A stretch of 64,000 bases of DNA from Rotaria socialis (GCA_905331475.1 CAJNYU010000118.1:1-64000), one strand, 5' to 3'. Shown: positions 36,052 to 50,929, counted from the first letter of the stretch. Program-made: numbers and translations. The notes: a model not told the origin generated them from the sequence alone.

Positions 36052-39000
36052 TTATGTTGTATCAAGTCTGATTAATCGTAATTTTGCTGAATCAACAAGT
36101 ACAGTTGCGGCCTCATTTGTTCCACCACAGTAATGTGATGATGAAAAAACAGTTAAGAGACGGCCACTCAATTGTACCTAGAGTTTTTCGATGAAGTAAA
36201 GCATATATTTCATTTTTTTAAATAAACTGAAGTTGTTTTTTTTCTATTACTTTGAAACCAACTTGTTGTACTTCATGAGCACGTATAACATGTGTAAAAT
36301 TATTCTTATCGAGGAAAGCTAGCAGTGCTTCACATGTAAAATAATTTCCAGTACTTCTTCGTGTATTATTAAAAAAACCACCGTTAGCACCATTAGGTAT
36401 TTGACCAATAGTATTTGTATCAATTGAGAAGGGATCATTCCACATTATTTCCCAGGCTAAAGGTGATTCGTTTTCAGGATCAATCAACGGTACAACGACA
36501 TCATTCACAGTAGAAATGAAATCACCAGGACAAGATGTAGGACTTGGAATGCCCCCATGTAAACAAAGAATCTATTACAAGATATTAAAAAATATTGATT
36601 ATGACGCTGATATGAATTACACAAGTGGCATACTTTATCATCAATGACTGCAGCAAGTGGTAATACATCAAACACCGAATTGATTGAGTCCCATACTTCT
36701 TTACCAAGTATATCACCAAATTTGCCAATACATTCTCTATGGACAGAATAGTTTATGGTAATTCATGAATGCTTAACAATAACAAGAATTAAACACAATG
36801 TTTCAGATATTTCAAAAACAATTTATGTGTAGGTGTCAGATAAATATGTTGATTTAATCTTAAAAATGCGTTTTATAAAATTTACTTAAGCAAAATTCCA
36901 GTGAACAACACTTGGTACGCAGGAAGTGCTTTAAGTGTGCAATATGACTTTAAATTCAAGAGAAAAGAAAACAAAAGTGGTTGGCAAAGTATTTAGTGAA
37001 AGAATTTATTCTTAGCCTATGGAAGGGAATATCTGTAACTCTTATATGTATAGAAGAAATTTAGTAAATCACTGAATAAATATAGTATTGAATATTTCTA
37101 TCATACTTTGACTGAATGCATTGACAATTTTAGTATTGATAGCAGAATATTCTTAAGAGAAACATTACCAAAATGGTATTTTAAAATTTCATTAAATAAT
37201 TTGCATCTTTAATAGATATTATTTGCCGTCATAATATCAATCTTACACATAAAAACAGTTGTCGAGAAATTTGTTACTTACTTGTAATACCCTTTGATAT
37301 ATTATATATATGACTTATAGAAAATCTTCTATTCATATAAAAGTATGAACTCATTTAGCTAAAGCGTAATAAAGAGAATCAATTTTTTTGCTCGGTCAGT
37401 GACATATTCCATACGTTCTATAATCTTTTCAAGCTGCTTAAATTATGGAGTTTGTGAACAAAAAAGGACTAGCCTCACCAATATTGATTTTGTTTGAAAA
37501 CAAAATCAATTTTTTACAGCATAAAATATTGTCAAATTAAGTTACTGAGCGGGGAAAGTTGAGTGGAAAATTGAGTCTAATATAACATAAACAGTATTAT
37601 TATAGTGCTTTAGCACGATTTTCTTACTCAACATTATCGTTTGTGGTGAAATGCGAAAACCTATTGTTATACATTTTCTCCAAAATAAATTTTTAGTTTT
37701 ATCTCTTCGTTTATATAAAAAAACAAGTTCTCTATAAAGCTCAAAAAGATTTATTTCTCAACAACAACTTCACTGAAATGATAGCTTACTTGAAAAAGCT
37801 AAACATTTGCTGCACTTTTCTTATTTCATGATTTCCACGTAGCAGTATCACTTTCTTTGGACATTGATATTTTGCTGCTAATAAATAAATAATAACCTGA
37901 AAGAGAAATTTTTTCTGTCATTAAAAAATCTGTTAAATTTTTCACTAAAAAATCTTTACTTCAAGTCCATGAATACCACGATCAACATAATCACCAAGAA
38001 ATAGAAATGATGCTGGCGATAGAAGTGGTGTTGCACGCCAGAGAGATTTTTCAAAACAAACTAAATCTTGGTAATTTCCATGAATATCACCCAGTACATA
38101 ACAAGGTGATGTTAATTTAACACATCGTGGTTCACGTCGAATTATTTCTCTCACTTCTCTACATAAACTAACGACATTTTTCGCTAAATTGATGAATGCA
38201 CTCGGTGTCCACATCAAAGCATCTTTTGTTTGATCACGTTTTTCAAAGAAACGTAATAAATCTTGAATATCCGTTGCTACTGTTTTCTACAATTATCAAA
38301 ACGAATATTCATAAAACAATAAACAATGCGAATATTTTCTTACTCGATCAAATATTTCTTCGGACGGTGACCGAGGTAAATTTCTCAATGCATTTTCTGT
38401 TGTTGTACTTAATTGATCACTACGATTCATTGAACGTAATGATTCGACTTGAGCAAGTGTGCCAGATTTTTTCAGTGTAACACAATGATCAGCTATTTCA
38501 TAATTTACATTTGACTGTCCTGAAATATATATTAAAAAGTCAAACAAACATTAATTTATTAATTTTTATTCAAAATTGAAGTCCTTGTTTTTTCTTACCA
38601 CGATCAAGTTGGTTGTCTGTTTTCACATCTTTATATCGTCTAAACTTATTCAGATGAAGAAAAAAAAAGACATTGAAAAAGAAAATATTTACCTGCACAT
38701 TCGTAATAAATCTTGCACATTAGTACTGAGACGAAATAGAACAGATGTTCCACGATATTTTAATTGACCAACAGAATTTAAAAAATCAGTTAATTGTAAT
38801 AGACTATTATTTTGCACGTTAAAAGAACTAGAATATATATTAAATGTTAGAAAATATCTATAGATAATCATCTTACATACTTAAAAGCAGAAAGAATTTC
38901 ACTGTTTGGTGGAGTATCATTATTTGTTTTACCAGCTCGGAGAGTGTAAACATCAGTATGAAGTTCTCTATTAAAATTATAATTTTCATTATTCAATATG

Positions 39001-40322
39001 CGAATATTCAACACATTCTTAATTTTTGAACGAATAAAACGTACGTTAAAAAAAGCGTTTCTTTTTTAAAGAACAATGATTATACTCAAACTGGCTTTAA
39101 AATAAATAATACTTGCCGAAATTCCTCCAAAGTCATACTTCCAGTATTTTTTAGATTATAAAAACGAAATATATATCGACAACGTTGTTCGGCAGGAGCG
39201 CCTAAAATTAATATTATCATATGAATAATATAATATAAATTTAAATTTTTACCCCCATGAGAAGTACTTGGATCCATCGCTGCTAATCCTTTAAAATGAG
39301 GAAAAACAATCATGTTTTCAATTAATCATAATTCAATGAATTAACAGACCAAGTAAATAATCTGAATAAGTTAAATAAGATTTTTGTTGAGCATCAAAAG
39401 CTCGAAAATAAGCTTGTATCTTTATTTTTTCTCCTGTAGATAACTTATTATCCATGCCTTCGACAAATGCTTGAAAACTCATATATTCACTAGGAAAGGT
39501 ATATGAATAAAATTCTTTAAAAATACGTTCTTGTACTAAAATAAAATAAACAAAAGTGAAATTCTATTCATGTCAATGAATGCCACTTTAATTTACTTTT
39601 TATATTAAATTTGGCAGAACCCATAAGTTGTTCTTGTGGTGAAGCAATTAGTTGATTATTTGGATCAGGTTGTTTACAATCAATAAATTGTAGGATGGAT
39701 TCTTCAAATATTTGTCCACCGGATATGAAATCATCTAAATAAAATCAATAAAAAATGTTGACTGATCAATAAATATATGTATATATATAAACTGATTGTT
39801 TTACCCCAACCATTGACTTGTTGGCGTTCAAGAATATTTTTTAATAAATAATAAGGTTCAAGCCCAAGTAATTCTCGATTTTTAATGGCTGTTTTCATTC
39901 GTTCAAAACTCATCCATATCGAATTTACTAAGTTAGATCCATTTGCACGCGCCTGACAAACATATAAATTGTTTTATTTAATTTTTTATTAATTAAAAAT
40001 CTACTATTACCAAGCGTCCCTTAGTGATAAGATAATATGTTTGTGTACTTGGTAAACATGGTAATAGATCACTACAACGAATCTTAAGTACGTTAACAAC
40101 TTCAAAATCATATGGGCATAACTAAATACAGTCACAAAGATATTAAAAATAAATAGGAAATCAGAAACGTACTTTGCTAGTTATTCGTTTAGCAGCAATA
40201 GCTCGTGTTTCACTTTGCTTGACTTCATCAAACGGAAACCAATAGCCGCGACCAAGAGTTTGCTCTACGAGAAGTAAGGCATCCACTTCTTTGTCGATGA
40301 TAACACATACAACCAGCTTCAT
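36052..40322 (-). CDS. PPP-family serine/threonine phosphatase with N-terminal Nudix-like and EF-hand-like domains
   Basis: About 780 aa from sixteen exons (first 40173-40322, second 40011-40121, last 36052-36177). Residues about 1-135 look like a Nudix fold ([31 protein letters not shown]), but the box residues G, E and R-E are replaced ([16 protein letters not shown]), so it is probably not catalytic. Around 225-320 lie two EF-hand-like units ([20 protein letters not shown] and [20 protein letters not shown]) with incomplete calcium ligands. From about 480 comes a full PPP catalytic domain with GDIHG, GDYVDRG, RGNHE, LCLHGG, RAHEV and YCGG, all metal and catalytic residues intact. The C-terminus ends LRLIRLDTT. 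One intron (38968-39116) uses a GC donor. Known EF-hand phosphatases (PPEF/RdgC) carry EF hands at the C-terminus, so this arrangement differs. Likely a calcium- or ligand-regulated phosphatase; that is inference. Confidence 0.85.
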
Positions 40323-43300
40323 TTCATCTCTTAAAAAAATACAACTGTTTTTTTTTTGATGACGAGAAAAGAGTAAGAACGAAAAATCAATTGTTTACTT
40401 TGTTCCAAACATTACATATACACAGAAGTAACGGAATGGTACTTTATACAATCCAATAAAAAACTAGCATAGATGGCGAAGCCACAAGAGTCGAATATAT
40501 AGGTTTCAGATTACTTGAAATTCGTACAGTTCATACTAAAGTTACGATCAAATCATAATTTATTTTTGCAGCATATTTATAGGTTTAAACCGCTAGTTAC
40601 AATTCTTTTTGTTGTTTATAGTGCTGAAAAATAACAAATTTTTGTTTAAGTCACCTTAGAAAATGTTTTTGAGGATAAATTACATCTTTCAAAAGTAAAT
40701 ATTGAATTGTACATAGCAAATAGCTTGAAGTAGAAATCCTTCATCACATCTGAAGGTAATTTCCATAGAAAATACGAATGAGTTTAATCATCTTCGAAGA
40801 TCAAGTTTACGTATCTATTAAGAACTTTCATTGGGGAATAAATACACAATAGAATTATTTACGCCTCACTACCAAAAATATGTTTCACGACAAAATAGAT
40901 CACAAGACTTTTTTGTGAAGAAAGTTTTTTTCTTACTAGTACCGACGTGTTATTGAATCAAAACTTCTGTTAAAGCCCATAAAATACGAGTTCAAAAATA
41001 GCAGTACTGGATGTATTTGTTCTCAACAGACGATCATATTTATATTTTCTTTTTTTAAATGTCAAGATATAGATCCTATAAGACTTTCTCTTTTTTAGCT
41101 TACTTTAGAATCAAAGCGTTTTCCGTCTACGGAAATTAATTACATAGTTTTATCGATAGAAGTTTGTTTCTCAAATAATTGAACTATGTTGTTATGCATC
41201 TAAGGGTATTTCAAAAGAATAAAATCTTCATATGAATCAGTTAAATAGAAGAAATGAGAGTATTTTGCATTATATGGTCATATTATAGTAAGACAATGTC
41301 AGACAGTAGATTGTCACAAAATAAGCACTAGCCAGGAATATCAAATAATCACATAATTTAACATGAATTTGTTAAAACAGCTTCCACTCTAATATCGAAT
41401 AGTTTGTTGTCATATTTTTATTTTATTTATTTGTAGTCATTGTAACATTAGTATAAAGATTTCAGCTCATTTTCTGATTATTCAAGTAAGACCGTGTTAA
41501 ACGTTACAAACATTTCATTAAATTCAAATTTTTATTTTATTACATAAATAGAGAAGGTTCCGTTGAATTCTAACTTTTACAAATCATTAAAAGGGAAATT
41601 TTGTTGTTGTTTCGTTCATGAAAGCGATTAAACTTTTCTTTTTGATTCAATCAATATTATTATATATAATAAAGACTCTATATGCAAACGAGAACAGCAT
41701 TGAGAATGACATGAATGAATATTCATGAATTGCTCTTGGTTTCATCTAAATGATTTATAGGTTTGATTTGTGTACATGATAGATGAAGACTAACAAGACA
41801 AAATCCTCGATGAAGCAGACAACACTTGATTTGGTTATCTCTAATCAAACAAAAAAGAATACTGTTGACAATTGTCAATTCTGAATTAAACTATTTTTGA
41901 TTGCTGATGTCGTTGGTATATTCAAAACAAGCATTTTACATCTGATAAACTGTTTGAAATTCAACATCTATGATAGATTCATTCAGTTTGATATGAGAAT
42001 AGGTATTCATTCTTTTTTTGGCACAACATTAAAATTATATAGAAAAATTGCTTTTATAGTTTACAGTTTTTTGAACTCAGATTGAATCTTTATAACATCT
42101 ATGATATTTTTAAAAATAGATTATTCTGTCAACAAGTATTATTGACTTGACTGCTACTATCAATTATTCTAGTTGCATCCGTCATCATGAGTGAAGTATT
42201 TATTCATAGGAAAGCTTATTTCTTCTGACTTACATCAAACTGTCGAAGGAGTTTTATCCAAAATTTAGATATAAATACATGCATTATGTTAAAACGGTAG
42301 GTTTACTTTTTTTCTTACAGTTTTCTGTTAATTAACTGTTATGAAGTTTTAAATAAATCATTTCATTTTTACAAAAAACTTTCATGCGTGTTACATAATT
42401 ATTGAGAATGATTGGTATAGTTTTTACATTTCGATCTCTGAAGTTCATCCCATTCATCAGCTGTATATGTGTGTACTATATTTTCTCTGGATGAACAGCA
42501 AAATTCTGAAAGAATTCATTTTCTTGCATTCTTTTCTCTCTTGTACTTCGTCTAAAACAACATTTTGAATTCAAATGAATGGTTTGAGGTGCCGTAAACA
42601 AAATGCAAAATATTAATAGTCAACCAGATTTCTTTGATGTAGCATGGCTGTGCGGTTAGAAAGAAGTTGTCGAGCTGTTTAACAGCATGCGTCCAACAAC
42701 ATATTATCCTAATTTTTTTTCGAACTGACAACGACTGGAAAAATTCGAAATGAAAATAAAAACCTGATCACGATGTTTATTGAAGTAGAATGGCCAATTA
42801 AAAACAAAAAAAACTCTTTCATTCTCTAAATGTATTGCTTTATTGTGTAATATTTTCGAAAGATGATGCTTTATGCTCTGAATGCAATATTACCGATACA
42901 GGCATAAGTTAAGTGACGTGTCTATCAGTGCTTTTGCACTGAGATTCGAAAAAAAATCACTTACTGAAAGTTTTGAAAGAGAAACCGCATTCTGAAAAGG
43001 AACATTTTCTTTGAAAATTGAGTAAATATTTGCCATGAAAAAATTCTCGGTTTTTCATGCTGCCTTTTAAAATTTTCCTGGTTATTTGTAGTTTCACGAA
43101 AATATTTAATTCTTTTTTTGTATCTTCAATATTGTCTTATAGAGCTCAAAAAAAAATAGTCTATTCAATCGTGCGAAGACATTTGCTTGAAAATTCAAAC
43201 GGATTTTTGAATTACTGGTACTCCATCTGAACTGTACACGGCGAGACATAAACTGAAAAAGTTCCTTCTATGGAACATGGTACGATTAGTCAGGAAAGAC

Positions 43301-43770
43301 TGCGTCATGAACTAGGAAACTGGTAAAGAAATGACACCAGCTCTGTTGTAGAAACATGTCTTTAGATTTCTAAGTGGAATTTGTAATTAAATGTGTGGAA
43401 CGTTTATTTATCACTCTCGCTTCTCACCCTAATCATTGACAAACTAGATTAGCCATCTTCTTCGCTTTTCAGCTGTTAGATGTCTTCATCGTTTATTAAT
43501 CAAACTAGTTCTTTGGATTAAGCGTAAAGCTAATTAATCATTACTTACTTTTTTATTCTCTTTACGTATGATTAGAAAAAACGAAAGAAAATCTATTATT
43601 GACTGAATCACACAAGTTTTTATTGTATTTTATGTTCAATGAAAAATTTCATCACTATTTTTCTTATACATAAAAGAATAAAAGAAAACCAAAAAACACC
43701 AGAAAAGATAACCGGGCTCAAACACAAGAAAAAAAATTTATATACAAATAGACAGCAAAGAAAGAGAAAA
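40323..43770. other. 3.4-kb intergenic stretch, nothing recognised
   Basis: AT-rich. Only short frames without motifs, no clear transposon ends. It separates two genes on the same strand and presumably holds the promoter of the phosphatase gene and the 3' UTR of the receptor gene. Confidence 0.45.
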
Positions 43771-46700
43771 TCATCTATTTGTATGTTGTCGCGTTACTTG
43801 CTGAGTTTTAACTGAAGTGATCGATATAGACTTCGATTTTTTAATACAAATGCCAAATGTTATATTCCAAAAAGCCATACGAAATTGTTTTGAACAATAT
43901 GCATAAATAAATGGATTGATAACTGAATTAAAATATCCAAGCCATGTTATTAAGGTACCAGTCTGAGGACTAAATGAATATATTTCCGGCGGTATAACAT
44001 ACATAATGAAAAACGGTAACCAGAAAAGAATGAAGCCACCAACAACAACAGCTAGCGTTTTAGCTGTTTTTTGCTCTTTCATAAAACGAATACGTTCACG
44101 ACGATGAACATCATGTGATGGATTCTGTGTGTTTCCACTTGATTGATGATGACGATTAGATGATAATAAAGTATTATGATTTAGATTTTCCACAACACGC
44201 AAACTTGCATTTGATGTCACCATCATTGCTGCACGATTATTTGCATCGTTTGAAGATAATTTGTCATCGTAATCATCATCATAATCATCATCGTATGTTA
44301 ATGAATGATTTGGTGTACAATAATAAATTTTTTTATTTTTATTTTCCTTTGAATTATTCAATGGTGTTAAACAAGAATAACAATAACAACAAGAACGCTT
44401 TGAATTATCCATCTTATTGACATTTTTACGATGAATCGATACTGATGATTGATTCGATTGGAGTGAGGAATTATTATTTGGTGCTATTCTATGCTGTTGT
44501 GGTAAATTTTCAATTGATTTCGTCATTTGCGGTACATTTGTTCGTCGACGTGTAGGTTTCGTTCGTCGATTTATACGAGTCTGTTCGGGTAAAGTTCTAT
44601 GTTCATGAAAATTTGGATCTCTTGAATTATTAGTCGGTTTCTGTTCAATTAACGACGTACATTTCGATAACCTTTTCGGATACTTTATTTCTTGTAATTT
44701 TATCTGTTCATTTGATGACAATTGTGTTCGATCATGTGTTAATTCATTTAATGATTGAGTTATTTGATATACACATTCCATAGAACATGAATTGTTTTCT
44801 TTATTAGACAATAAGATGTTATCGACTTCATTCTGAGCAGAAAAAAAAAGAAAATTATTTCAATTAAATCAACTTGTAAAAGTGTAAGGAGAAGTTATGA
44901 TTTCATTTTTTTAAACTTTTTCAATAATAATTACAGATTAATTAAATGTTTTTATTATATTTTCCGCATTTGATTTTACTTGTTATTCTATTTATCTAGG
45001 ACCAAAATGCCAATTAACATTCCTTGGTCAATATGATCGAGTCTCGTTCAATCTAATGTGCACTGTATCACATATTATCTGATTTTCTTTCACAAAATAA
45101 AATATCAATAAAAGGATGTTTTGGTACTATCTTCTTTTCTAGAGAGATTAGTTAAAAATTTGATTAATGAGGAAGTTATACTCATGCAATGCATATAGAA
45201 GCTTTTTTTTTATAGAAAACAATAATGAAGGATTCAATAATGTGTTAGATTTTTACTACTTGGTTACATTACTAACATAAAACTAATTTCATTTATATAT
45301 ATATATCATGGTCGTTGGAAAACTTATTCTACACAACGTCTTAAGTAAAGTAGCTCTAAATTTAATTCAGATTAGTCTGCGAACATTATACGCCATGTGA
45401 TCTTTCGCATATTCCTCGAGTAAACTGATTCTATTTATGATTTTTCTACATATCTCTAGTGAATATCCTACGAAATCCCTAGTATTAATAGCTTTACTAC
45501 TTTTTTTTCAATAGAAAACTAATTACTTCCAAAATTAGTTTGTTTATCAGATTAACAATGTTTATGCTTTGCTTTATTTAACATCGATTATATCATCATA
45601 GTCGGCTAACAGTGCTTTGTATAAATAATTCTTTTTTTATCTTTAACGATTCATAGAATTGTGCAAAACAAAATGAAGCCTTAATTACCATTAACGTGAT
45701 TATAGAGATACCGTTGCGATTTACGTTTAGTGAATTTCGAAAGAAATTCATATATCACTACCATAAAAAGATCTGCAACCAATGAACTGGAAAAGAATAC
45801 TACGAAATTTTTTTTCATGAGTATCTTATTTCAATTGTTCTATCAAAAAAAAAAAACGTTTTGTTTTTTTCCATTATGATTTTTTGTTTTGTTTATTAAA
45901 TTTAGCTTTAATTTTATTTTCTTCTGTTAGAAAAATGAATTTAATGCAAGCCTGAGTCATAAAATAATATGTTTACTATTATAGAAAAATCATATGTATT
46001 TACGGTGTAAATAGAAGAGAAGAGTATGTTTCTCGTGTATTTCTCTCTATTTGTAACGAAAGTCGCATCTTACTTGGGTTTTATCAGTAAAATTTGTTGA
46101 ACTATATATTGTTGAAGTTTTAAATGATCGATTTTGTTTTTTTTCTACATTCAAATCATTTTTACTTCTAATTGATGCTCGATCAAATGAATGTGATCGA
46201 CACCTAATCAATGATGGTAATGAATTTTGAATATTTTTTAATTCGTAACATGGTGAATCACATGTACGAAATTGATATTGAGCGCCGATATGCGACATAT
46301 ATTTACGTCGACGATAATAGTTTTCCTTGGATAAATGAGTTATTTTTCTTGTTGATATTGTACATGGGCGACAAAATAATGTTCCTGCCGTTGTTACTTT
46401 AGAAGTTAATGGTGGTGTATTCGGTGTCGAATTAGAACAATCATAATAATTACTCGTATTCATATTCATATTATTATTACTTGTAAATCGATAAATAAGA
46501 GAACCATTTGGTTTTTGCTCAGTATTTAGACAATTATTATTAAATGGTGATAATGATCTTTGATGATTTATACTTGCATCATTCTGTTGAAATGTTTTTC
46601 GAAAACATAAACAACAACAATAGGATTTTTCACGTCTTTTTTTAAGATCTTTATTATTAGTATCATTGGCACCATTCGAAGTATTTTTAATATTGATTAA

Positions 46701-47863
46701 ACCATTTTGATTTGTTTTTGAGGGTGACGTTTGTATTGTTCTATTTCGATTATTATTATTATTATTATTATAAAACTTTTGCATTAAATTCTCACGATCA
46801 TACACAACCATAAATATGCGTATATATACAAATATCATAATAAAAGCTGGAATATAAAATGAACCAAGTGCCGAGTAAACGACATAACCTCGAGCCGTAT
46901 TCAAATCGCATTTATGATCACGTTCAACCTAAAATGTAAAAAAATAAGAACTTTAGAATTTTTTCTTTCATAACTATAAATATAATCTTTTTATATGGTA
47001 TTAATCTGAAACTATTTCCGACAAGAAGCTTGTCTTTTAGAACAAAAAAAAGAGAGAGAACTTCATTTGAAAGCTATAAAATATTCTTTTGGTTTATTAA
47101 CTTCTATTGTAACTAAAAGTCTATTCTGTAAAAACAATAATGAATAGAAGGATTGAGAAAAAAAATATCGGCTATAATTTTATAGTATTCATGTCTCATA
47201 ACCTTTAAGTTAAATGTTCTCCACTGTAATTTTCATTATTAATCTTACGAGGGTGTCAAATGTTTTCAAGAATCTTTCATAGTTATAAATTTATACCGTA
47301 TATTTTCTATTCGAATCACGCCAACCAAATATAGGTGGACATGTAATAACAACTGAAGTAATCCATACAAGTAAAATCATGATACGAGCAAGAAATTTCG
47401 ATCTATACGCAGTATATGTTAATGGTCTTGTTATAGCCATATAACGATCAACAGATATACAAGTTAAATTGAGTATACTAGAAGTACATAGAAGTACGTC
47501 CGATGATACCCACAGATCACACAAGATTAAACCAAGTTGCCATGAATGATCACGTTGATGATAATAAATACTTAATGGAAGAACAAATATCGCAACTAAA
47601 GCATCAGCAAATGCTAACGATGCTATAAAATAATTAGTTACTGTTTGTAAACGTCGTGTACGAAAAAAAGCACATATAACAAGTAAATTACCGAAAAATA
47701 CGCTTATATCGATAAATATCATGCATGTTAAAGTTAATAGTCTTGCCGAAACAGGCATTGCTGATGTAATTATTGTTGATGATGATATTGTTTTTATTGT
47801 CAGATTGTTGTTCAGTGTACCGTTGACAAGATCGACATAGTGTATAGGCGTTAAAATGCTCAT
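43771..47863 (-). CDS. Aminergic (octopamine/adrenergic-like) GPCR with very long third intracellular loop
   Basis: Three exons, 47297-47863, 46074-46928 and 43771-44832, join in phase 0 to give 827 aa. TM1-TM4 are in exon 1, with GNLLVICAF, LAFADALVA (D2.50), SSDVLLCTSSILNL (amine-binding D3.32), the DRY motif in SVDRYMAITRPL, and the CPPIFGWRD end of TM4. Exon 2 opens the second extracellular loop (cysteine in HKCDLNTARG) and TM5 (YVVYSALGSFYIPAFIMIFVY). TM6 is FILFWLPFFIMYVIPP (CWxP-like FWLP) and TM7 WLGYFNSVINPFIYAYCSKQFR. About 490 residues lie between TM5 and TM6, low in complexity with asparagine runs and basic patches; typical family loops are much shorter. TM motifs recall invertebrate octopamine and alpha-adrenergic-like receptors, but the ligand (octopamine, tyramine, dopamine, serotonin) cannot be fixed by eye. 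Confidence 0.9.
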
Positions 47864-50800
47864 TGTAATTATTCATGATGCATAGCTTCAAATTCAAAAG
47901 AAAATACTCACTAAATACAATAAATATATTGAAATCTTTTTGAAAACTCCAGAACTAACAACAAAAAATAAAGTAACATGAGACAAGCCGAGTTTGTTAC
48001 TAAAATTATGGAGATTCTCATTCTGTTTTCTTGCCTTTCTTTCTCTCTCCGTCTCCGTCTCTTTCTCTGTCTCTCTTCTTTTTTCTTTTCCGATTACATC
48101 TAGGGTGCGTGTTTTCTCTAATTACAAAAGAAAATCTAAAAAGAAAAGAGAAAAAACAACAACAATAACAGCAGTCATAATTCAGTTTATTATAGTTCTC
48201 CCTTTGTTTCTTTTGTCTCATTGAATTAATCTTTACCTCTCTTCCTCTCTTGCGCGTTCAAATGAGAAAACAACAAAAACATAATCACAATCTGCTCAAC
48301 TATGTGATCTTCTACTCAACTGACCGATACAATAGACATTGTGTGGACAAACAAACATTCAAATGAATTATACGATATTCTATTTTTATGTCTTATCCAT
48401 GTAATGTATATATACATTTATATCTAGGTGTTTCTTCCTATAAGAGTACTTAATCTATCTAACTGCCAGAGGAAAAATAAAAGGCATTATGTATGTATAT
48501 CTAGATATATGTACCAAGATGAGGAAAAGGATTTGTTAAACACAATATATTTATGAGTAGATTGACTGTGTGTGCGTGTGTGTGTGTGTGTGTAGAAGCT
48601 AATGTAATCGACAGTTTATTGATCGTTCTATGTAGGAAAATCTTTAATCACAGACAATTGTATAAATCTAGTATTGTGCTGAATGATTTATGGTATAAAT
48701 ATGTCAATTATTCATCTTCTTATTAAAAATCACGTTATTTCATATAATAAAGAATGAAAATGCTTAGAATTTTACAGCTCTTTCTCTCGTGAATAATTAA
48801 CATTTTGTAATGCATAGGGGGAGTAAAATAGATACAAATGTAGCTGTTGTTGGTCAAATAATAAAGAACTAATAAAAATAAACTTTAATGACTCTGTCAT
48901 TGATCACTATAGAGTTGGTTTCTTTGATTGTCAGAAGTAGGAAAATAGAATGTCTATTTCTATAGTTTTCTTCATTCTATCAAAGACATCCGAATACATC
49001 TATTTTATTTAGTTCTGCTAGAAGAAAATCTATACGTCGTCTACTGATGGAGTTTTGTATGTCAAAGAACTTTCTAATTGTTATTGTTCGACATTGATAA
49101 ATAAGTGAAATAACTTAATAAAACAAAATAACATAATTATCACTTAATTGACCACATTTGAGTGACTGTTTAGCTCTATCTAATACAGAGAGGATGAATG
49201 AGGAAGACAAAGAGAAAGACAGAATATAAATAATTGTGTCCCTATTTTTTATAGTTTTATTCCTATAAACTTATTAATTACGTTTATCAGTACTTAAACA
49301 TGCTACCTATGTTACTCATAAACCTATAATATATATATATACATATTTCTTTTATCAACTAATTTCATCAAATGAATCAGGATTCAAGAAAAATAAGTTC
49401 AAACACATGCGAATATCAATGCAAAACATCTGCTTATGCAATTTAGCTCTCTTATGTGCAGAAAGAACCATTCAACCTTAATTGAGCAAGGCGATCTAGT
49501 GAAAAAGATATTACATATCGATCCGACCACACTCGAGAGAGCTATAATTTTCATTAGATCTACTGTCATTGGTTCGTTACAATGATAATGATCAATAGAA
49601 TTATAATGGGATGGAAATTGCATGCAAGAGGATTGCCACTATGTCCACAAAATAAATCATTTATCACATGTGACATCAGTCCAATTAGCTTTCCTACTAC
49701 TCTCCCATACTCGGTATAGTTAATCGGATGTTGCAAGCTACAAAACTGATAGTCACACAAAAAGAAGAGAAAAAAAGACTGAACGCGGTCTTCTAATAAG
49801 TTGGTTTCTGTTCATTCCACGAAACTACTTCTCTAAATCGTCTCATGTGTCAGAAATCTAATCAAATAGTTATATATCTGTATGAGAAATTTCTTGCTTT
49901 CTATTCAAGCTTAAAAGCGAGTACTAACTAAATGGTTTCGTCCCTAGGATATAATAGTTTTCTTTTTTCATTATTTATTTATCGTTTATGGCACAATTGA
50001 CTATAGTTTTACAAATCTTTCTAAATCAATTTTAGACTATGTTTAATTTGTATCGTTCATAAAAATATATTGAACTATTTATTATAGATTGTATTCAAAT
50101 AAAATGAAAAGATATCTAAATTAAAAAATATATGATTTTTTTGAAAACATATAGTGTTCGTCTCATTAATTCTACACTACACTATCAAGCAATCATCTAA
50201 AATATTTAGCAAAGAAAAAAAAAGAAACACTGTTACCAAAGTATATCTCGAGATTATAATGTCGCTTGATAACATATTGATCGTTAACAGGAAATTAGAG
50301 AAAAACGATAGGCTTTATTAATAAAAAAAGAGAATCATTGAAATATGACATTGCACGAACCTCGTCGACCTTATCATTCTAATCCATAATCAAAAAGTAA
50401 ATATATGCCAATTCATATAACCATCAACGAACGAATAGGCGATGCCGCGTAACTTTCTCGTGTCATTTAATCTAGCGAAAACTGAACTTAAAAATATGGC
50501 AAATCAGTGTGATGTTGAATGATATGTCACATGAGAATAGTTTCAGTTAGCTTTCATAATGACAATGATGTGAGTAAGTACTATGAACTTTGTAAAAACT
50601 GACGTATACAACTTTTCTTAAAAAAAACGACGGATTGACACATCACACTATTATTATTATCTCACATTGATTTAGATATCTAATGAGAAATGTTCATCGA
50701 TATATTTAATTCGTGTTCTCATTTACTAACATTGATACAGGAAAATCAATTATTCAAAAATATATTGAAATGGACAAGAAAAAAATACCTGGATCAACGA

Positions 50801-50898
50801 ATTCTCCCAACAACATACCCGTTTGAGTCGAATGACCTATAGATTTTACTACTTAATTATGTAAGACAGATGACAAGCAGTATAGAACTAATAATAGC

Positions 50899-50929
<31 letters not shown>

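Noticed and set aside
42640-42710. tRNA-like start (GGCTGTGCGGTTAGAA)
   Set aside because: An A-box-like word is present but no B-box (GGTTCRANNCC) follows and no cloverleaf could be drawn; probably chance or a decayed fragment.
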